From: Jackrogersella multiformis
Taxonomy: Eukaryota > Ascomycota > Sordariomycetes > Xylariales > Hypoxylaceae
Length of the DNA: 64,000 bases
NCBI GenBank assembly: GCA_902806575.1
Contig: CADCXD010000006.1
Span: 558,001-622,000 of the forward strand
Direction: 5' to 3'
Shown here: positions 35,112 through 45,927 of the stretch, piece after piece
Numbering within the stretch: position 1 is the stretch's first letter
Layout: each line of letters begins with the position of its first letter
Made by a program: the position numbers and the translations under genes
Notes under the pieces: model-generated
The model's input: the letters and a program-made list of their open reading frames with translations, nothing else
Database searches by the model: none
Told to the model about the DNA's origin: nothing

Positions 35112-36081
35112 TAGACGTGCCTTGTTTTAAAAGATATACCTATCTGCCTCGGTATTAATTACCTAGGGTATGCTACTGTGGGGCAGTTATGTAATCAAGA
35201 GTATTAAGTGAGATTTTGAGTGTTTTAGGTTGAGAAAACCTACACAATACAACAGCCATTATCCTCCTATTACACTACCTACAAGGTACCTAGGTAGACA
35301 TGATTTCTCGGAGTTTTAATTGACACGCCGCCGCGTAAGTACTAGGTTTGTAGATGCTGGTCCAAGACATACCCCGGATATAGTTTTCTCTACCAGCATT
35401 AGGTAGGTAACTTAACCTTCCATTCTAGTTTCTCGGTATTAGATCTGGACTAGGTAGTTGACCCTAGCTGCCTAGGAGGTAGTTATCTGAGTTCATAATA
35501 ATCTTAGAAGTGCCAATATCTACCTAGGTACATACCCCAGCTGCTAAGTGTTTAAAGTATTAATACCTACCTGGTAATTAATGATTGTTTTTATAAGGTA
35601 GGTACCTAATATCAGGCAAGGGAAGGCTAAAGCTTAGCAAACATCATCATTCTAAAAAACGATGCGATTTCTTATCATCGTATACCTCCCTACCTACCTA
35701 GGTAGGTATCTACGTGTAGGTAAGGTACCTTGAGTATCCAATTTGAGCTGTGGGAAATCTACTTCATCAAACTCATTAAACTCTCAATCATTAACCAGAG
35801 TTGTCTCTTATCAAAAACAACATTATTATAGACAGGACCCGAGGATAGAACAAAATGCAACTCAACCAACCTCATCGATATATCATGTCTCAGCAACCCT
35901 TGAACTGGAACTGCATGAATGAACCACGGCGTCGGGTTCAGCACCCTTGCAAATGCACATATCTGCAACCTGTTACGGCACATCCATCGGCCTTATAACC
36001 CATCCCTCCCCGCCTAGAGCTGTTATCCTGCACCAACAGCCTTGGAAACAATCTGCTTATGGGATCTCGTTAGGCACCGAT

Positions 36082-36100
36082 GATATATATATATATATAT
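36082..36100. repeat. (AT)n microsatellite
   Basis: Perfect AT dinucleotide run about 160 nt upstream of the HET gene start. Confidence 0.85.
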
Positions 36101-36257
36101 ACATATTTATTTATTCGCTTCCTGTTACTGCGCGACGATGGAAGCAGCTCGTTGGTCTAGGAGGACTGCGATACCAAGGACCCAGATACCTACCTCCTAG
36201 GTAGCAAATAAAGGCTTGCATACCTAGGTAGTGCGTTGCTTTAGGGAAACTTAGGAT

Positions 36258-38479
36258 ATGTTGTGCGATGTTTGTCGCAATGGCCTCGAAGGTATTTGGG
36301 ACCCTCAGAAGACCAAGAGGGTTGGCCTTCTTAAAGACTTCCCCGATATATTAGAAAAGAAGTTCCAAGAAATCGAGGACGGGAATTACGATCAAGTCCT
36401 TAGTAAGTGTATATCTCCGAGGGAAACACAGCCAATTGGATGGTGCACATATGAATGGGAGACTTACCATCCTCAGATGAGTACGAGAACGAGCTGCAAG
36501 AACCAGAACGTTACGTCTTCGGCCACCACATCAACTATGACTCCCTACTGCAATCTCAGCAGCTCGGTTGCGTCGTTTGCAGTGAATTCGGATACTTCAA
36601 TGATCGTGACGATGTGAATCTGGCATTCGAGAACTTAGGCTACTACTCAATGTTCCAAGTACTCTTACCGCGCATCAGCAAACCCCGGGCGACGATACTT
36701 GTGTACGCGGGCGATCCAATTGAAGAATTCTTTCACGATATGGTTGCACATGATGGTATGAGCTCCACATCCAGAATCCAGACACAGGAATCATACATAC
36801 TAAAGATGAATGAAACTGAAGAACATGACGACGTCAACTCTGCAATCTCGCATTCAACCTCGGACTTGCAGACATGGGCCCTCATTCAAACGTGGGTAGA
36901 TAGATGTCTCAAGGGCCACGAATTCTGCATTCACCAGGACTCTGAAACCTTTTCACCGACTCGTCTTCTCGAGCTACGAGGCATAGGCAATCAGAAGACG
37001 TTTCGCCTTGTCCATCGGGGGGATTTTGACCCAGGGGAACGATATATCACTCTAAGTCACTGCTGGGGACCTGGTCCGGCATCGAAGAAATTGCGGCTCT
37101 TAAAATCAACCCTAGACATTCTTCAGGAAGGTCTCGCCGTAGGGGTTCTTCCAAAAACTTTCCGCCATGCTTTTGAAGTGGTCGAGCGACTAAAAGTTCG
37201 GTATTTGTGGATCGATAGGCTGTGCATAGTTCAGGATTCAGTAGACGATTGGCGAGCAGAAGCGTCCATAATGCAGTCCGTCTACAGACATGGCCTACTA
37301 AATATCGCAGCGCTCGGTGCGACAGACGATGAAGCCGGATGTTTCTTCGATCGCGATCCGGCACTAGTCGCCCCTACTATTGTCGATCTTAGTCCTCAAG
37401 ACGGTAGTATTGCGATGTTCTATCGGTTTGAGGCTGAGCGGAAGTCGTGGGGGAAAAACTTCGAAGGGGAGCCGCTGCTCTCGCGCGCATGGGTTCTTCA
37501 AGAGCGGATCCTTTCGACTCGAAACTTATATTTCGGCAGCAAGCAGGTCTTTTGGGAATGTTTCGAAGCTAACTACTGCGAGACACTTCCCAATACTAGG
37601 TTGACTAGTTTATTACTGCCGCGCTCACAAAAATATGCCTCAGAGTTCAAGTTCTCCGAGTCCAGCAAATATACATGGAAGTCTCTTATACACCCTGGAA
37701 AGACGGGCTCCACTTTGCAAATGACAGATTGGCTAGATACAGTTCAGTCCTACTCTCAATGCAACTTGACATTTCCCTGCGACAAGCTTGTAGCCATATC
37801 AGGATTAGCGAAGCATATGGGGAACAAAATGAGGATAGATCATGGGCCTGGACACGACAGTTACCTGGCTGGTCTATGGGAACACACGATGCCACAGAGC
37901 CTACTGTGGGTACCCAAAACACAAAGCCACCGAATATCACCATATCGAGCGCCTTCATGGTCATGGGCCTCGGTTGATGGCGATATTACTTTCATGGGCT
38001 CGAGCAGGGGCCGATACCACGTGGATTTGCTCGGAGCAGATATAGTACCTCAAGGGAATGACGTGACGGGCAAATTAACCAGTGGTACACTCACCCTGAA
38101 GGGGCATATTTGTAGAGCGCGAAACTTCAGGAAGGCTAAGACACATGCAACCGAGCGCGAGACTTATTTTATAGGCTCTTTTCACTACCCCGAATCTAAT
38201 ATTCCCGTAGACTTCGGGGGTCATAGCTCCTATCTTCAATTCGACGACATCGGCGACAGCTATGAAATAGTGGACATCCTAATGTTCAAGTGCGAACCTC
38301 ATCCCCCTTTCTCCCTCTTAAAGATCATGGGTTTAGCGTTAGTCTCTGCCGACAATTCTGAGTCTTCTTACCGTCGAGTCGGGTACGCAGTCTTGGAAGA
38401 GAAGATCGATCTAGATGATGACGATTTTGAAAGAAAGTTATTTAGTAGATTTAGGTCAAAAGTTGTCGAGATTGTTTAG
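36258..38479 (+). CDS. HET-domain protein (heterokaryon incompatibility family), second copy in window
   Basis: Exons 36258..36402 and 36477..38479 give 715 residues. The intron (donor GTAAGT, acceptor CCTCAG) joins MLCDVCRNGLEGIWDP through NYDQVLNEYENELQ to FGHHINYDSLLQSQQLGCVVCSEFG, an N-terminal zinc-like Cys layout common in this HET group. The HET domain comprises RYITLSHCWG, LPKTFRHAFEVVERLKVRYLWIDRLCIVQDS, DDWRAEASIMQSVYRHGLLNIAALG and the GCFFDRDP end. SRAWVLQERILSTRNLYFG and YRAPSWSWASVDG follow, both typical. It is unlike the other HET protein in length and N-terminus, so the two are not a recent duplication. Without the first exon, the internal ATG at 36455 would lose the Cys-rich start. 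Function is inferred from the family: cell death upon non-self recognition. Confidence 0.87.
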
Positions 38480-39101
38480 AGCTATGTAGGATAGATTAGA
38501 TCTAATAGATTATAGATATATATACGTTTTGTGATTTCACCTCTCTATAGTGTAGTCGTAGAGTGGATCTCGATATCCATGCTCGATACCACCTTAATCT
38601 AAATCGATCTTTTTGTTAGGGGCTTGCGAAATAACTAGGTAGACTTCATCCCTCGCTCTATCGTTGAACTTTCGTTGAATAAGCCATCACACAGACTCCG
38701 TGACTTCGTAACGTGACGAACGCGTCTCGCCAAAACCAATACGCCTTAAACTACGGAATGCATCCAGATGACAGGGGCGTTTTAAAAGCTTTCCATAGCA
38801 CTACGGCGGATAGTAAAAAAGTAACCCGGTTACGAGCGTCACCTGCGAAACAAATTGGCACGTTGAAGCATAGCAATAACTTCAATTGAACATTGAGACC
38901 ATTGCCAAAATATTAGCAATAAGTCACAGACCTACACCGAAAAGGTTATACACTAGATAAGATTATCCAAAATGGTACGTATCCAAGCCGTCTATCAAAG
39001 TATTCCATACGCCTTCGAGTGATGTTGAGTTAGAAGACAGTGAGCAGGAGTTGCTCTAGGGAGCATCGGATAAGACGCGGATGTGTGGGCGGGCGAAGCC
39101 A
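38480..39101. other. intergenic, convergent 3' ends
   Basis: No feature recognised. It includes the 3' UTRs of the HET gene and of the next minus-strand gene. Confidence 0.5.
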
Positions 39102-39970
39102 TTATTCGGCATCAGCATCAGCATTGTTCTTCTTCTTCTTCTTACCGCCACCACCGAAGCTTGATACACCTGGCGTCGCAGATAGGTGGATGTATAATCG
39201 GTCCCATTCATCCTCTCGCTCCTTTGCCCTGTCCGGGTCGTCCCTTAATTGGGGGTGATTCGGTAACCACTCGAATCCTTTCAGGTACGGTTCGGAGAGC
39301 TCATCGTCAGCCTGGGTGATCGGACGTTAGTCAGATGATAATACAGCACATATAAATAGGTACGACCAGATGATAAGATGATCTCTACCGGGTTGGAGAG
39401 TCAATGGTAATGGGCACGTACTCTCTTCTTGTTTTGCTTATGGATGGCATCTAAAGCATCCTTGATAGTGACACCTTGTCGATTCCGCGCCGTTACAACA
39501 ACTCCGTGTTGGAAGTGTAGGTCGATAGCTCTCACGAGTGGTGTTACTAATGGCTTCTTTAGAATTTCCTTATCGTCAACCGTCATGAGGGATGTATTGA
39601 TCTTCCTATATCGAATCCCTATTAGTATGATAGACGATGCGGGGTAGCGGTATCCTACGTGCAACATTAAGGAGGACAAGCGGTGCCAGGTTAGTCTCGA
39701 CGAAATGGGTTGATATGCTTACCATCCCGTGTTTTGTGACTCTTTCGCTACTTGTATCTCCGTTTTGTTCTCCTCTATCGGGAGAGTGTTAGTTAGCCAT
39801 ACTACGGAACATCCGGCGGTATTACGTGAAGGAAATAGCATACTCAGATCTCTCATGCTCTGCACTCCAGTTACACTCGAGCTGGCTCTCCGATGGGAGA
39901 TCTTCTCCTTCGGGGGCGAGGAAGAGAGACCTTGAACAGCTGAGTCTACTCTGGTGAGAGCTTCCGTCAT
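39102..39970 (-). CDS. Conserved fungal protein of unknown function (DUF6699-like)
   Basis: Exons 39970..39723, 39605..39422 and 39311..39102 on the minus strand give 213 residues. Intron 1 (117 nt) has donor GTAAGC, branch CTAAT and acceptor GATATAG. Intron 2 has donor GTACGT, branch CTGACTAAC and acceptor ACCCAG. The core reads GWKINTSLMTVDDKEILKK, then PLVRAIDLHFQHGVVVTARN, QGVTIKDALDAIHKQNKKR and ADDELSEPYLKGFEWLPNHP. It ends with WDRLYIHLSATPG and a Gly-Lys tail (GGGGKKKKK). The VTARN-x-GVT-x-x-DAL-x-AIH pattern resembles DUF6699 proteins; that match is from memory and needs a profile search. The last exon is short and would be missed without the splice. No catalytic motif is seen. The first exon is the least certain. 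Confidence 0.65.
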
Positions 39971-40959
39971 GATGACTGATGAATTGGATGATATATGATA
40001 ATATATATATGTTTATATATATATCGAATTGGGGCTTGCAATAACCTAGCTACTTCAAGTCGATAATTGTCAGTACCACACTTGGAAGAGTATCAATACT
40101 AGTAAATCTAAGAATAGGTCGAGGGAGGGCTACCTTAAGACAGCTAGGGAGGATGATGATATCGATGAATGCAGGTACAAAAACTATAGAAGAGCCAATG
40201 TCTGTAAGACAGAAGAGGAGGAACAAGAGGGAAAGCAGGAAGAGGGGAAGCAAGAGGAATTTGAAGAGGAGGGAAAAGGGGCTTCGGGAGGAGAGAGGGG
40301 TTTCTGGTCTCCTCTCCTGTTCCGTAATGTACGAGGAACCATTATGGATCGGCAACCAGCTGATACAGTTCCTACCGCTCGATTTCGTAATGATTGGGCG
40401 GGGTTGGACTATAGTAAGGTATTAACGAGACACAGATGGTGTGCTCATCGCATGACCTTCGAGCTATGGTTCGCTGAGCTCCGCCGGTGAGCTGCAACAT
40501 CATACTTACTTGAACCGGTATAGTGCTTAAAGCTTCAAAACCTGGGGTAAAATCCGGGGCGACGAGCATATACTCCACTATCCTGCATACATATTACATC
40601 CCTTAGGTAGGCAGGTATCCTAGACTAACCTAGAAGAATCCCACTGTCGAAAAGGTAGATCCGGTTGGATTACTCGAATCCTTTTCATAATGAATGCCAT
40701 TATCTTTCGGTATGATAGCCTCATACGTGATCCTGAAGATGTTCGTTTGTACACACAGGAGCAACGTCCAGTTGGTTATATACCGTGGATGATCGCCGCC
40801 AAGGGGATTGAGAGAATATCTTACCTACAATGCCACCCATACAGCCATAATGCACGACACGAGTCGTTAATTAATACTTCAGCCCCGATCATTCCTACGT
40901 CCTTCCCACTTCGGCATTACTAACCATCAAGCGCGCACGGGAGTGAGTTCCGCCCAAGC
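39971..40959. other. intergenic with polypurine tract
   Basis: Contains an AT-repeat area (about 40000-40025) and a striking AG-rich tract at 40207-40301. Hydrophobic-looking minus-strand frames across that tract are composition artefacts. No gene is supported. Confidence 0.5.
40207..40301 (+). repeat. polypurine (GA-rich) tract
   Basis: Roughly 95 bases almost free of pyrimidines on the plus strand (AGAAGAGGAGGAACAAGAGG and similar units). It could form triplex DNA or act as a GAGA-like promoter element; both are inference. Confidence 0.75.
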
Positions 40960-41314
40960 CTAAGACGAACACCTGACGTCGAAAAGCTCAGACAGCATCA
41001 TAGATTGGATAACCTTGCATTCTTCCTTGGGTGATTTCCCATCGATCCAATTGATATTCTCTGTGGAGTTTTGGTTTCCGTAGAAGTTGAGCTCGCATAC
41101 ATACCTAGAACCTAGTGTATAGCCACTGAGCCATTGCATATATTTGATAGCGTACCTATACATAGTCCCACGTCGCGCTGATCTGTGGGATGTGGAAGCT
41201 GCTAGAACAACCATTGGAGCTGTTGTCCGTAATGGGCTCTGCTGTGCCGCTACAAACCGTGTTTAGAGGTGGAGTCGGCGGTGAGACGAAGACGAGGGCG
41301 ATAGAATGTCTCAT
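40960..41314 (-). CDS. possible small secreted protein gene, structure unresolved (may be a pseudogene)
   Basis: From ATG 41314 the minus strand reads MRHSIALVFVSPPTPP and then NTVCSGTAEPITDNSSNGCSSSFHIPQ. A second frame downstream reads YVCELNFYGNQNSTENINW, then SPKEECKVIQSMML, and ends FDVRCSS at 40960. Both parts look like a cysteine-containing secreted protein, and spacing suggests one gene with an intron around 41130-41185. No canonical donor restores the frame: GTATAG after TWDY is out of phase, and GTGGGA is weak but in phase with the TTCTAG acceptor. Either the donor is unusual or the gene is damaged. No family is recognised. Confidence 0.3.
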
Positions 41315-42236
41315 TTTCGACTCTGCGACAATTTTGTCGTCAAGGCGAATTAATACAGCAAATTGATACATCAAGATAATACTATGGTTTAATATAGAGT
41401 CGGTTAGTACCAGGCCTTGTTGAATCAAGTGGTTAAACCATTGATTGAACCCATCTTGATGTTTCCGGATCTTATGGTACCTACCTAGGTACGGTTATAA
41501 CAATGGTTCGGGAGAAGCCGTCTCAAGGTCTTGTTTTACGACGTGTATTTTCCAATTGGCTATTAAAACCTACCTATCAGTTAGGTAGGTATGCTTTCTA
41601 TATCTTATAATCTCAAAGGTTAACATTTATATCATCCATTCCTCATTTATAAGATCATACTGCAGCTATCGCGATTTTTCAGCTCGGATGTAAGAAATAG
41701 AAGCTTGAGCCCCTGTCTTGAAATTCATGGCTCTTTAACGGAGAAATTAAGTGGTGGAATTGCCGCCAATTACTGTTCGGTCCTTAAAAGCAGCACCTAA
41801 AATGAAACCCGTAGGCGACATAACGATGGAAGCTTCATTGTAACTCTACCTACCTCTACACTAGGTACTCGGGAACAGTGTTTAGCATCCGAAGTAAGTG
41901 AGCATGGAACGAAATGCAGTCCGGAAAGTCTTATTATTACCATATAATACGACCTTAAACAGTCCAAGATAAGACGACGAGGTCATAAAATTGATTCCGC
42001 ATGTAGGCATTTACGAACCCATTCATGTAATAATGACTAACGGGTACCAATCATACACTACACGCCCAACCTCCGCGACGTCCATAAGAACTGCAACTGG
42101 TCTCCTATCATCTACCCCTCAGATCCCCATCGTGAAATTCAAATCTGCTCCCCTGGACTAGCTCCTGCACCCTTAGCCGTTCCAACAGAGCCAGATGATT
42201 CATCCGCTTCTCTCTAAGTCGCCAACGAAACCTTGG
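41315..42236. other. intergenic
   Basis: No gene is supported. CCTAGG-type motifs lie near 41479 and 41572-41592. The 3' UTR of the Gly-rich LEA-like gene lies at the right end. Confidence 0.5.
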
Positions 42237-42548
42237 TCACTTCTTCTGCTCTTGCCCCGAGCCCAACACACCCTTGGTAGTATTGTCTAGCGCGCCCGTG
42301 ACGCCCTTGCCGACGCCCCCGACGCCCTCCGTGGCAGACCCGGCGGTATCGCCGAAGCCTTCCGTTGTTTGGTTTAGAGCGCTCCCGGTGCCTTCGGTCG
42401 TTTTGCCGACCGCGCTGTTCAATCCGCCTAGCAGCCCTCCTTGGCCCTTAGCCTTTTCGCCGCCCGTGAGGATGGTATCGACGCCGCCGACGACGGTGCC
42501 GACGATGCCACCTTGTTTCTGGTTCTGGTCATCGCCCTTGTCGGCCAT
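42237..42548 (-). CDS. Small Gly/Thr-rich LEA-like disordered protein
   Basis: 103 residues, single exon, start MADKGDDQNQKQGG. It is hydrophilic and cysteine-free, with imperfect repeats of the type TTEGFGDTAGSATEGVGGVG and KGVTGALDNTTKGVLG. The same kind of repeat (GDTAKGVTDTAGEATG and similar) makes up the LEA-like segment of the 1247-residue protein encoded at 45928-49740. LEA-like proteins are intrinsically disordered and protect proteins or membranes during drying, freezing or spore dormancy; that is family knowledge. No known short ortholog is named. The Kozak context and isolated strong coding frame support a real gene. Confidence 0.7.
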   Translation of the reverse strand: MADKGDDQNQKQGGIVGTVVGGVDTILTGGEKAKGQGGLLGGLNSAVGKTTEGTGSALNQTTEGFGDTAGSATEGVGGVGKGVTGALDNTTKGVLGSGQEQKK

Positions 42549-43225
42549 GATGAGATTAGTTTGTATGTTTTGAGTTTTCTCTGAGATGTGATTTGTTTAG
42601 AGACTGCAGATATTTTGTCGGTGGTTTTGAAAGACGAGTAAATGAGTTACGGTTGACGTTAGAGTGTTGTCCTATCTCTACTTCCTTAAATCGTGTAGTC
42701 ACTACGCGGAAGGAAGTTCGGACTCAACGTTCCATGACGCACTCGACCAATTTGTATGTAGGATATGAGGTCATATAGAGAGAGCGCAACATGAATTATC
42801 CTAGCATACTAGAGACACCGGATCATTAATAAGGTCTAATGAATGCACATGTGGTCCCAGTACGAAATACCTACCTAGGTACCTAGGTCATTACCTATAG
42901 AAGTATCCCATATTCGCGAGTTACCTGGGTAGGTTGTCACATTAGCATGGCAAGATGGATCGTCTACCTAGGTAAGTTGCCTGCGATCATAGGAGCGGTA
43001 GATAATAATGAACGAAATACACGGATCAATAATGAATGCCTAGGTACCTAATCGAATTTATTTTTTGTCCGACTCCCGTGATCAAAGTCCCCTTGTTCCA
43101 ATTTCTCGCCCCTTTTTAAGACTGCGTATTGGTGACGCTCCGTTAAACCCTATCTTACTAACATTAGGTATCATCATTACGCCTAGAGTATGTGTCTAAC
43201 TCATGCTAATCTCGACCCCATTTCA
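42549..43225. other. intergenic/promoter of the LEA-like gene
   Basis: Contains a CCTAGG cluster at 42867-42890 and further copies near 42923, 42965 and 43040. No coding sequence is seen. Confidence 0.55.
42867..42890. repeat. CCTAGG palindrome cluster
   Basis: Direct overlap of CTACCTAGGTACCTAGGTC: two palindromes sharing a GTAC centre. Confidence 0.85.
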
Positions 43226-45205
43226 TCATTTGATCGCGGTTATGGACGGCTCTGCCTTTGTATTAGGGTCTTCGTGAAGCTCAGTTGACCCGGCAGGTTC
43301 TGAAGATAGCTGCACTCCACTATCGACTCTCTTCCTCCCTTCGGTGGATTCTACAGCAGACTGGGGCTCCGAATTTTCTGTGGGATTATCTACATCAGTA
43401 GCCGCTTGTTCTTCTTGCTTTCTACCGAATATGTTGACGGTCGGTCTCGGTATGCTCGGCATCTGTGGAATTTGAGTAGGGAGATAGGATTTGAAACTAG
43501 ACCCCGTCGGGATTTGAGGCATCTCGGGCATCCTAGTTGGCACGTAAGATTTAACTCCGGTTCCCGCCTGCTGTGCTACTTGCATGAGGTACCGCATGTA
43601 TGTAGTCTTCCTTGCATTTTCGGCTTCTCCTTCTTGTAGAGCTTCATCATCGTCGCCATCGTCTGGTAGTGGGACGATGGATGCGGCAGCAGTAATGTCT
43701 AGCGGTGAGGCGTCGGGGAAATCCCTGACATTTTCCTCTTCGTCTCCTATTTCCTGGTTTGACTCAGTGTCGTCGATGAGACCGTCTGTCTTCGGGATTT
43801 CTTGGCCATCCTCTGTTGTAGCGACGGGGTGCTCGACGGGCTCTGGTGGCGGAGGCGAAGCAAACTTAGGATCGTCGATGATATCAGAATCGTCATTGAA
43901 CCAACGGATTACGAGATTGCTAGCCTCCTCCGTCATCTGCTCGTACTCTTCGTTCTTGTCTCTAATAAACATGCTCATGTGAGCCTGAACTTCATCAACC
44001 GTCTTCTTGATGACCTGTCGTGAGAAGATGTGGTACGCTTGATGATCTTTCACCGGTACGGCGCAGAATGTCCGTTCAGGTACGAAGTATCCACCGCTCC
44101 ACATGCCATTCTCTCCCAAGGATGTGTAGAAATCATGAATGCCGATACCCTTGAGTGCCGCCATACGTTCCAATCTTCGGGCTAGCTCTTGTTGCTTCAT
44201 GAGCGTACCGACAAACGTGAAATGGTCCGAAAGATATTCAAAAGACCGCCCGACGTTTCCGCGATTGATATACGCGAGCCCCTGACTGAGCGTATCTATA
44301 CTCTGCTGATACCCCTCCTTGACAGAATCCCTGTTGAGATTTCGCATGCTGCGCATACCATCCATGATCTGTTTGCGATGCATGTAAGCTGCAACTCCCC
44401 CGGCGGCTATCGTGCCAACGGTCCCAGTGCGCACGGCGACAAGCTGCCAACTTTTCCAAGCCGGACTGGATGGCTTTGCGGATGGGACACGTGTCGCCGC
44501 CTTCTTGAAAGCTGACTTTCCGAGAGCCGATGGTGCTGCTGAAAGAGCTGTCATGACATTGAAGACGGTGCTTACTTTCTGATAATTCGAGAAAGCTCCA
44601 TAGACGAACATAGATCGCGCAAGGCCATTAAATGGCGTGTCGAAGGTTAGAACCCCCTGGATTAGGGGGAAGATCGGTGACCCTTCTTGGCCGTGCGCAA
44701 TGCGCTCATTCAGAATGAGAAAGAGAGTGTCTGATGCTACGAAACCTCTTTTAAAAACGTAAGCCGTGTATTTCATGATTTTCATGTTGTGGTTCTCTTA
44801 CCCCATTGAATGCGCAATCAAGATAACTCCTACATCTCTATCATAAGGGGGCCAGGGTTTCTCCGTATGTGCCTTTCGCACATCCATTACTTTTTCTTTC
44901 AGCCTGGCTCACCATTAGTATCTCAGTGTAAATATCTTACTATAATCGTTACATGAGTCTTACCATGATAAAAACGATGCGCAGCACTGTTCCAACTCTC
45001 CCTTCGTCTCATATTTCGGGTACACAATGGACTCAACCTTGTCATCAGGGAGTTTACTGGCTACCTGCTGTTGCAAGTCGCTCGGAAATGTTCGAAACGT
45101 ATCATCGTCTCCCTAAACGCCTTGTCAGTGAATGCACCATTGAAAAGATTCAGTCACTGTTACCTTGAATCCATGTAGAAAGCAAAGGAGTAGCGTTCGA
45201 GGCAT
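43226..45205 (-). CDS. Alpha/beta-hydrolase (lipase-like, GHSMG-type nucleophile elbow) with disordered C-terminus
   Basis: Four exons on the minus strand (45205..45164, 45112..44964, 44903..44802 and 44747..43226) give 604 residues with consistent phases. The start reads MPRTLLLCFLHGFKGDDDTF, the oxyanion-region HG motif. Exon 2 gives KVESIVYPKYETKGEL, and exon 3 gives WPPYDRDVGVILIAHSMGG with candidate nucleophile Ser96. Exon 4 continues VLTFDTPFNGLARSMFVYG. Further on are a hydrophobic stretch (TVGTIAAGGVAAYMH), a Tyr-rich region (YFVPERTFCAVP) and a long acidic, Pro-rich tail. The layout matches an uncharacterised fungal hydrolase family related to DUF676/PGAP1-like lipases. The substrate is unknown; a membrane or lipid-droplet site is plausible. 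The first 42-nt exon is tiny but essential for the HG motif. Confidence 0.8.
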
Positions 45206-45927
45206 GTTGGCGCGAATTCGGGGTTGGTAGGAAAGATACCCTAGGTTAGGTATCTTAGGTAGGTGGGTAGGAGGTAGGTGGCTAATTCGTGGAATATAAT
45301 TATATTGAAGTATCTTGTTAAGGGGACTGTGTAGTAGATACCTAGGTTAGGTAGGTAATGAAACTGAATGAATTGATATTCGAACCTTGACCGCCACTAG
45401 CTACCTACCAGGTAGGTAGGTAGGTAGCCACAACCCGGAGCGAAGCAAGCTAGCTCTCGTGGTAGACTGTCACACACACCCTCCATATTATATCACGACG
45501 TCATCCATAACGTCACCAATGCCTTGGGCTTTCGATCAGATCCCTGATTCATACTAGACTATAGATGCAGGGATAAAGAAAGCAGCCACAATTTCTTTGG
45601 GATACCTGCCTACCTGTAGGTAGCTACCTAGGTAGGTACTAGTCTAGTAAGTACCCCTTTACATGGGACAGCACTACCAACAATGAAGGCATTCGCAAGG
45701 CGACACTAAGGTAATAGAAAAAGGAATTGTCGTGATATAGATTATTCTGTAGCCATTACTCATATACAATATAGAAACCATGTACTTTTGTTCATATGCC
45801 CATAACTCGTCCAACATTTCCATTCCATATTACCCCCTGATACATTGTAACAAAGAGGATTACATGACAAACCATCCATGACATTACGCATTTAGAAAAC
45901 ATTTCTTCCGCCTTAAGACATTTGGAA
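45206..45927. other. intergenic, motif-rich
   Basis: Dense GGTAGGTA and CCTAGGTA repeats: 45241-45281, 45340-45358, 45401-45428 and 45609-45640. This is the hydrolase promoter and the LEA/DUF3659 gene 3' UTR. No coding sequence is seen. Confidence 0.6.
45401..45428. repeat. CTACCTACC-AGGTAGGTAGG inverted repeat
   Basis: A perfect inverted repeat around CCAGG formed from the same tetramer GGTA/TACC units as the dispersed motif. Confidence 0.8.

Larger units (their letters stand above)
34534..36257. other. intergenic, divergent promoters (transcription factor and HET gene)
   Basis: 1.7 kb and the densest region for the CCTAGG palindrome: copies near 34813, 35081-35111, 35286, 35523, 35694-35710 and 36187. 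An (AT)n run lies at 36082-36100. No coding sequence is recognised. Confidence 0.6.

Noticed and set aside
40050..40355. minus-strand frame with an apparent membrane segment
   Set aside because: It reads across a polypurine tract, so the Leu/Phe run is a composition artefact.
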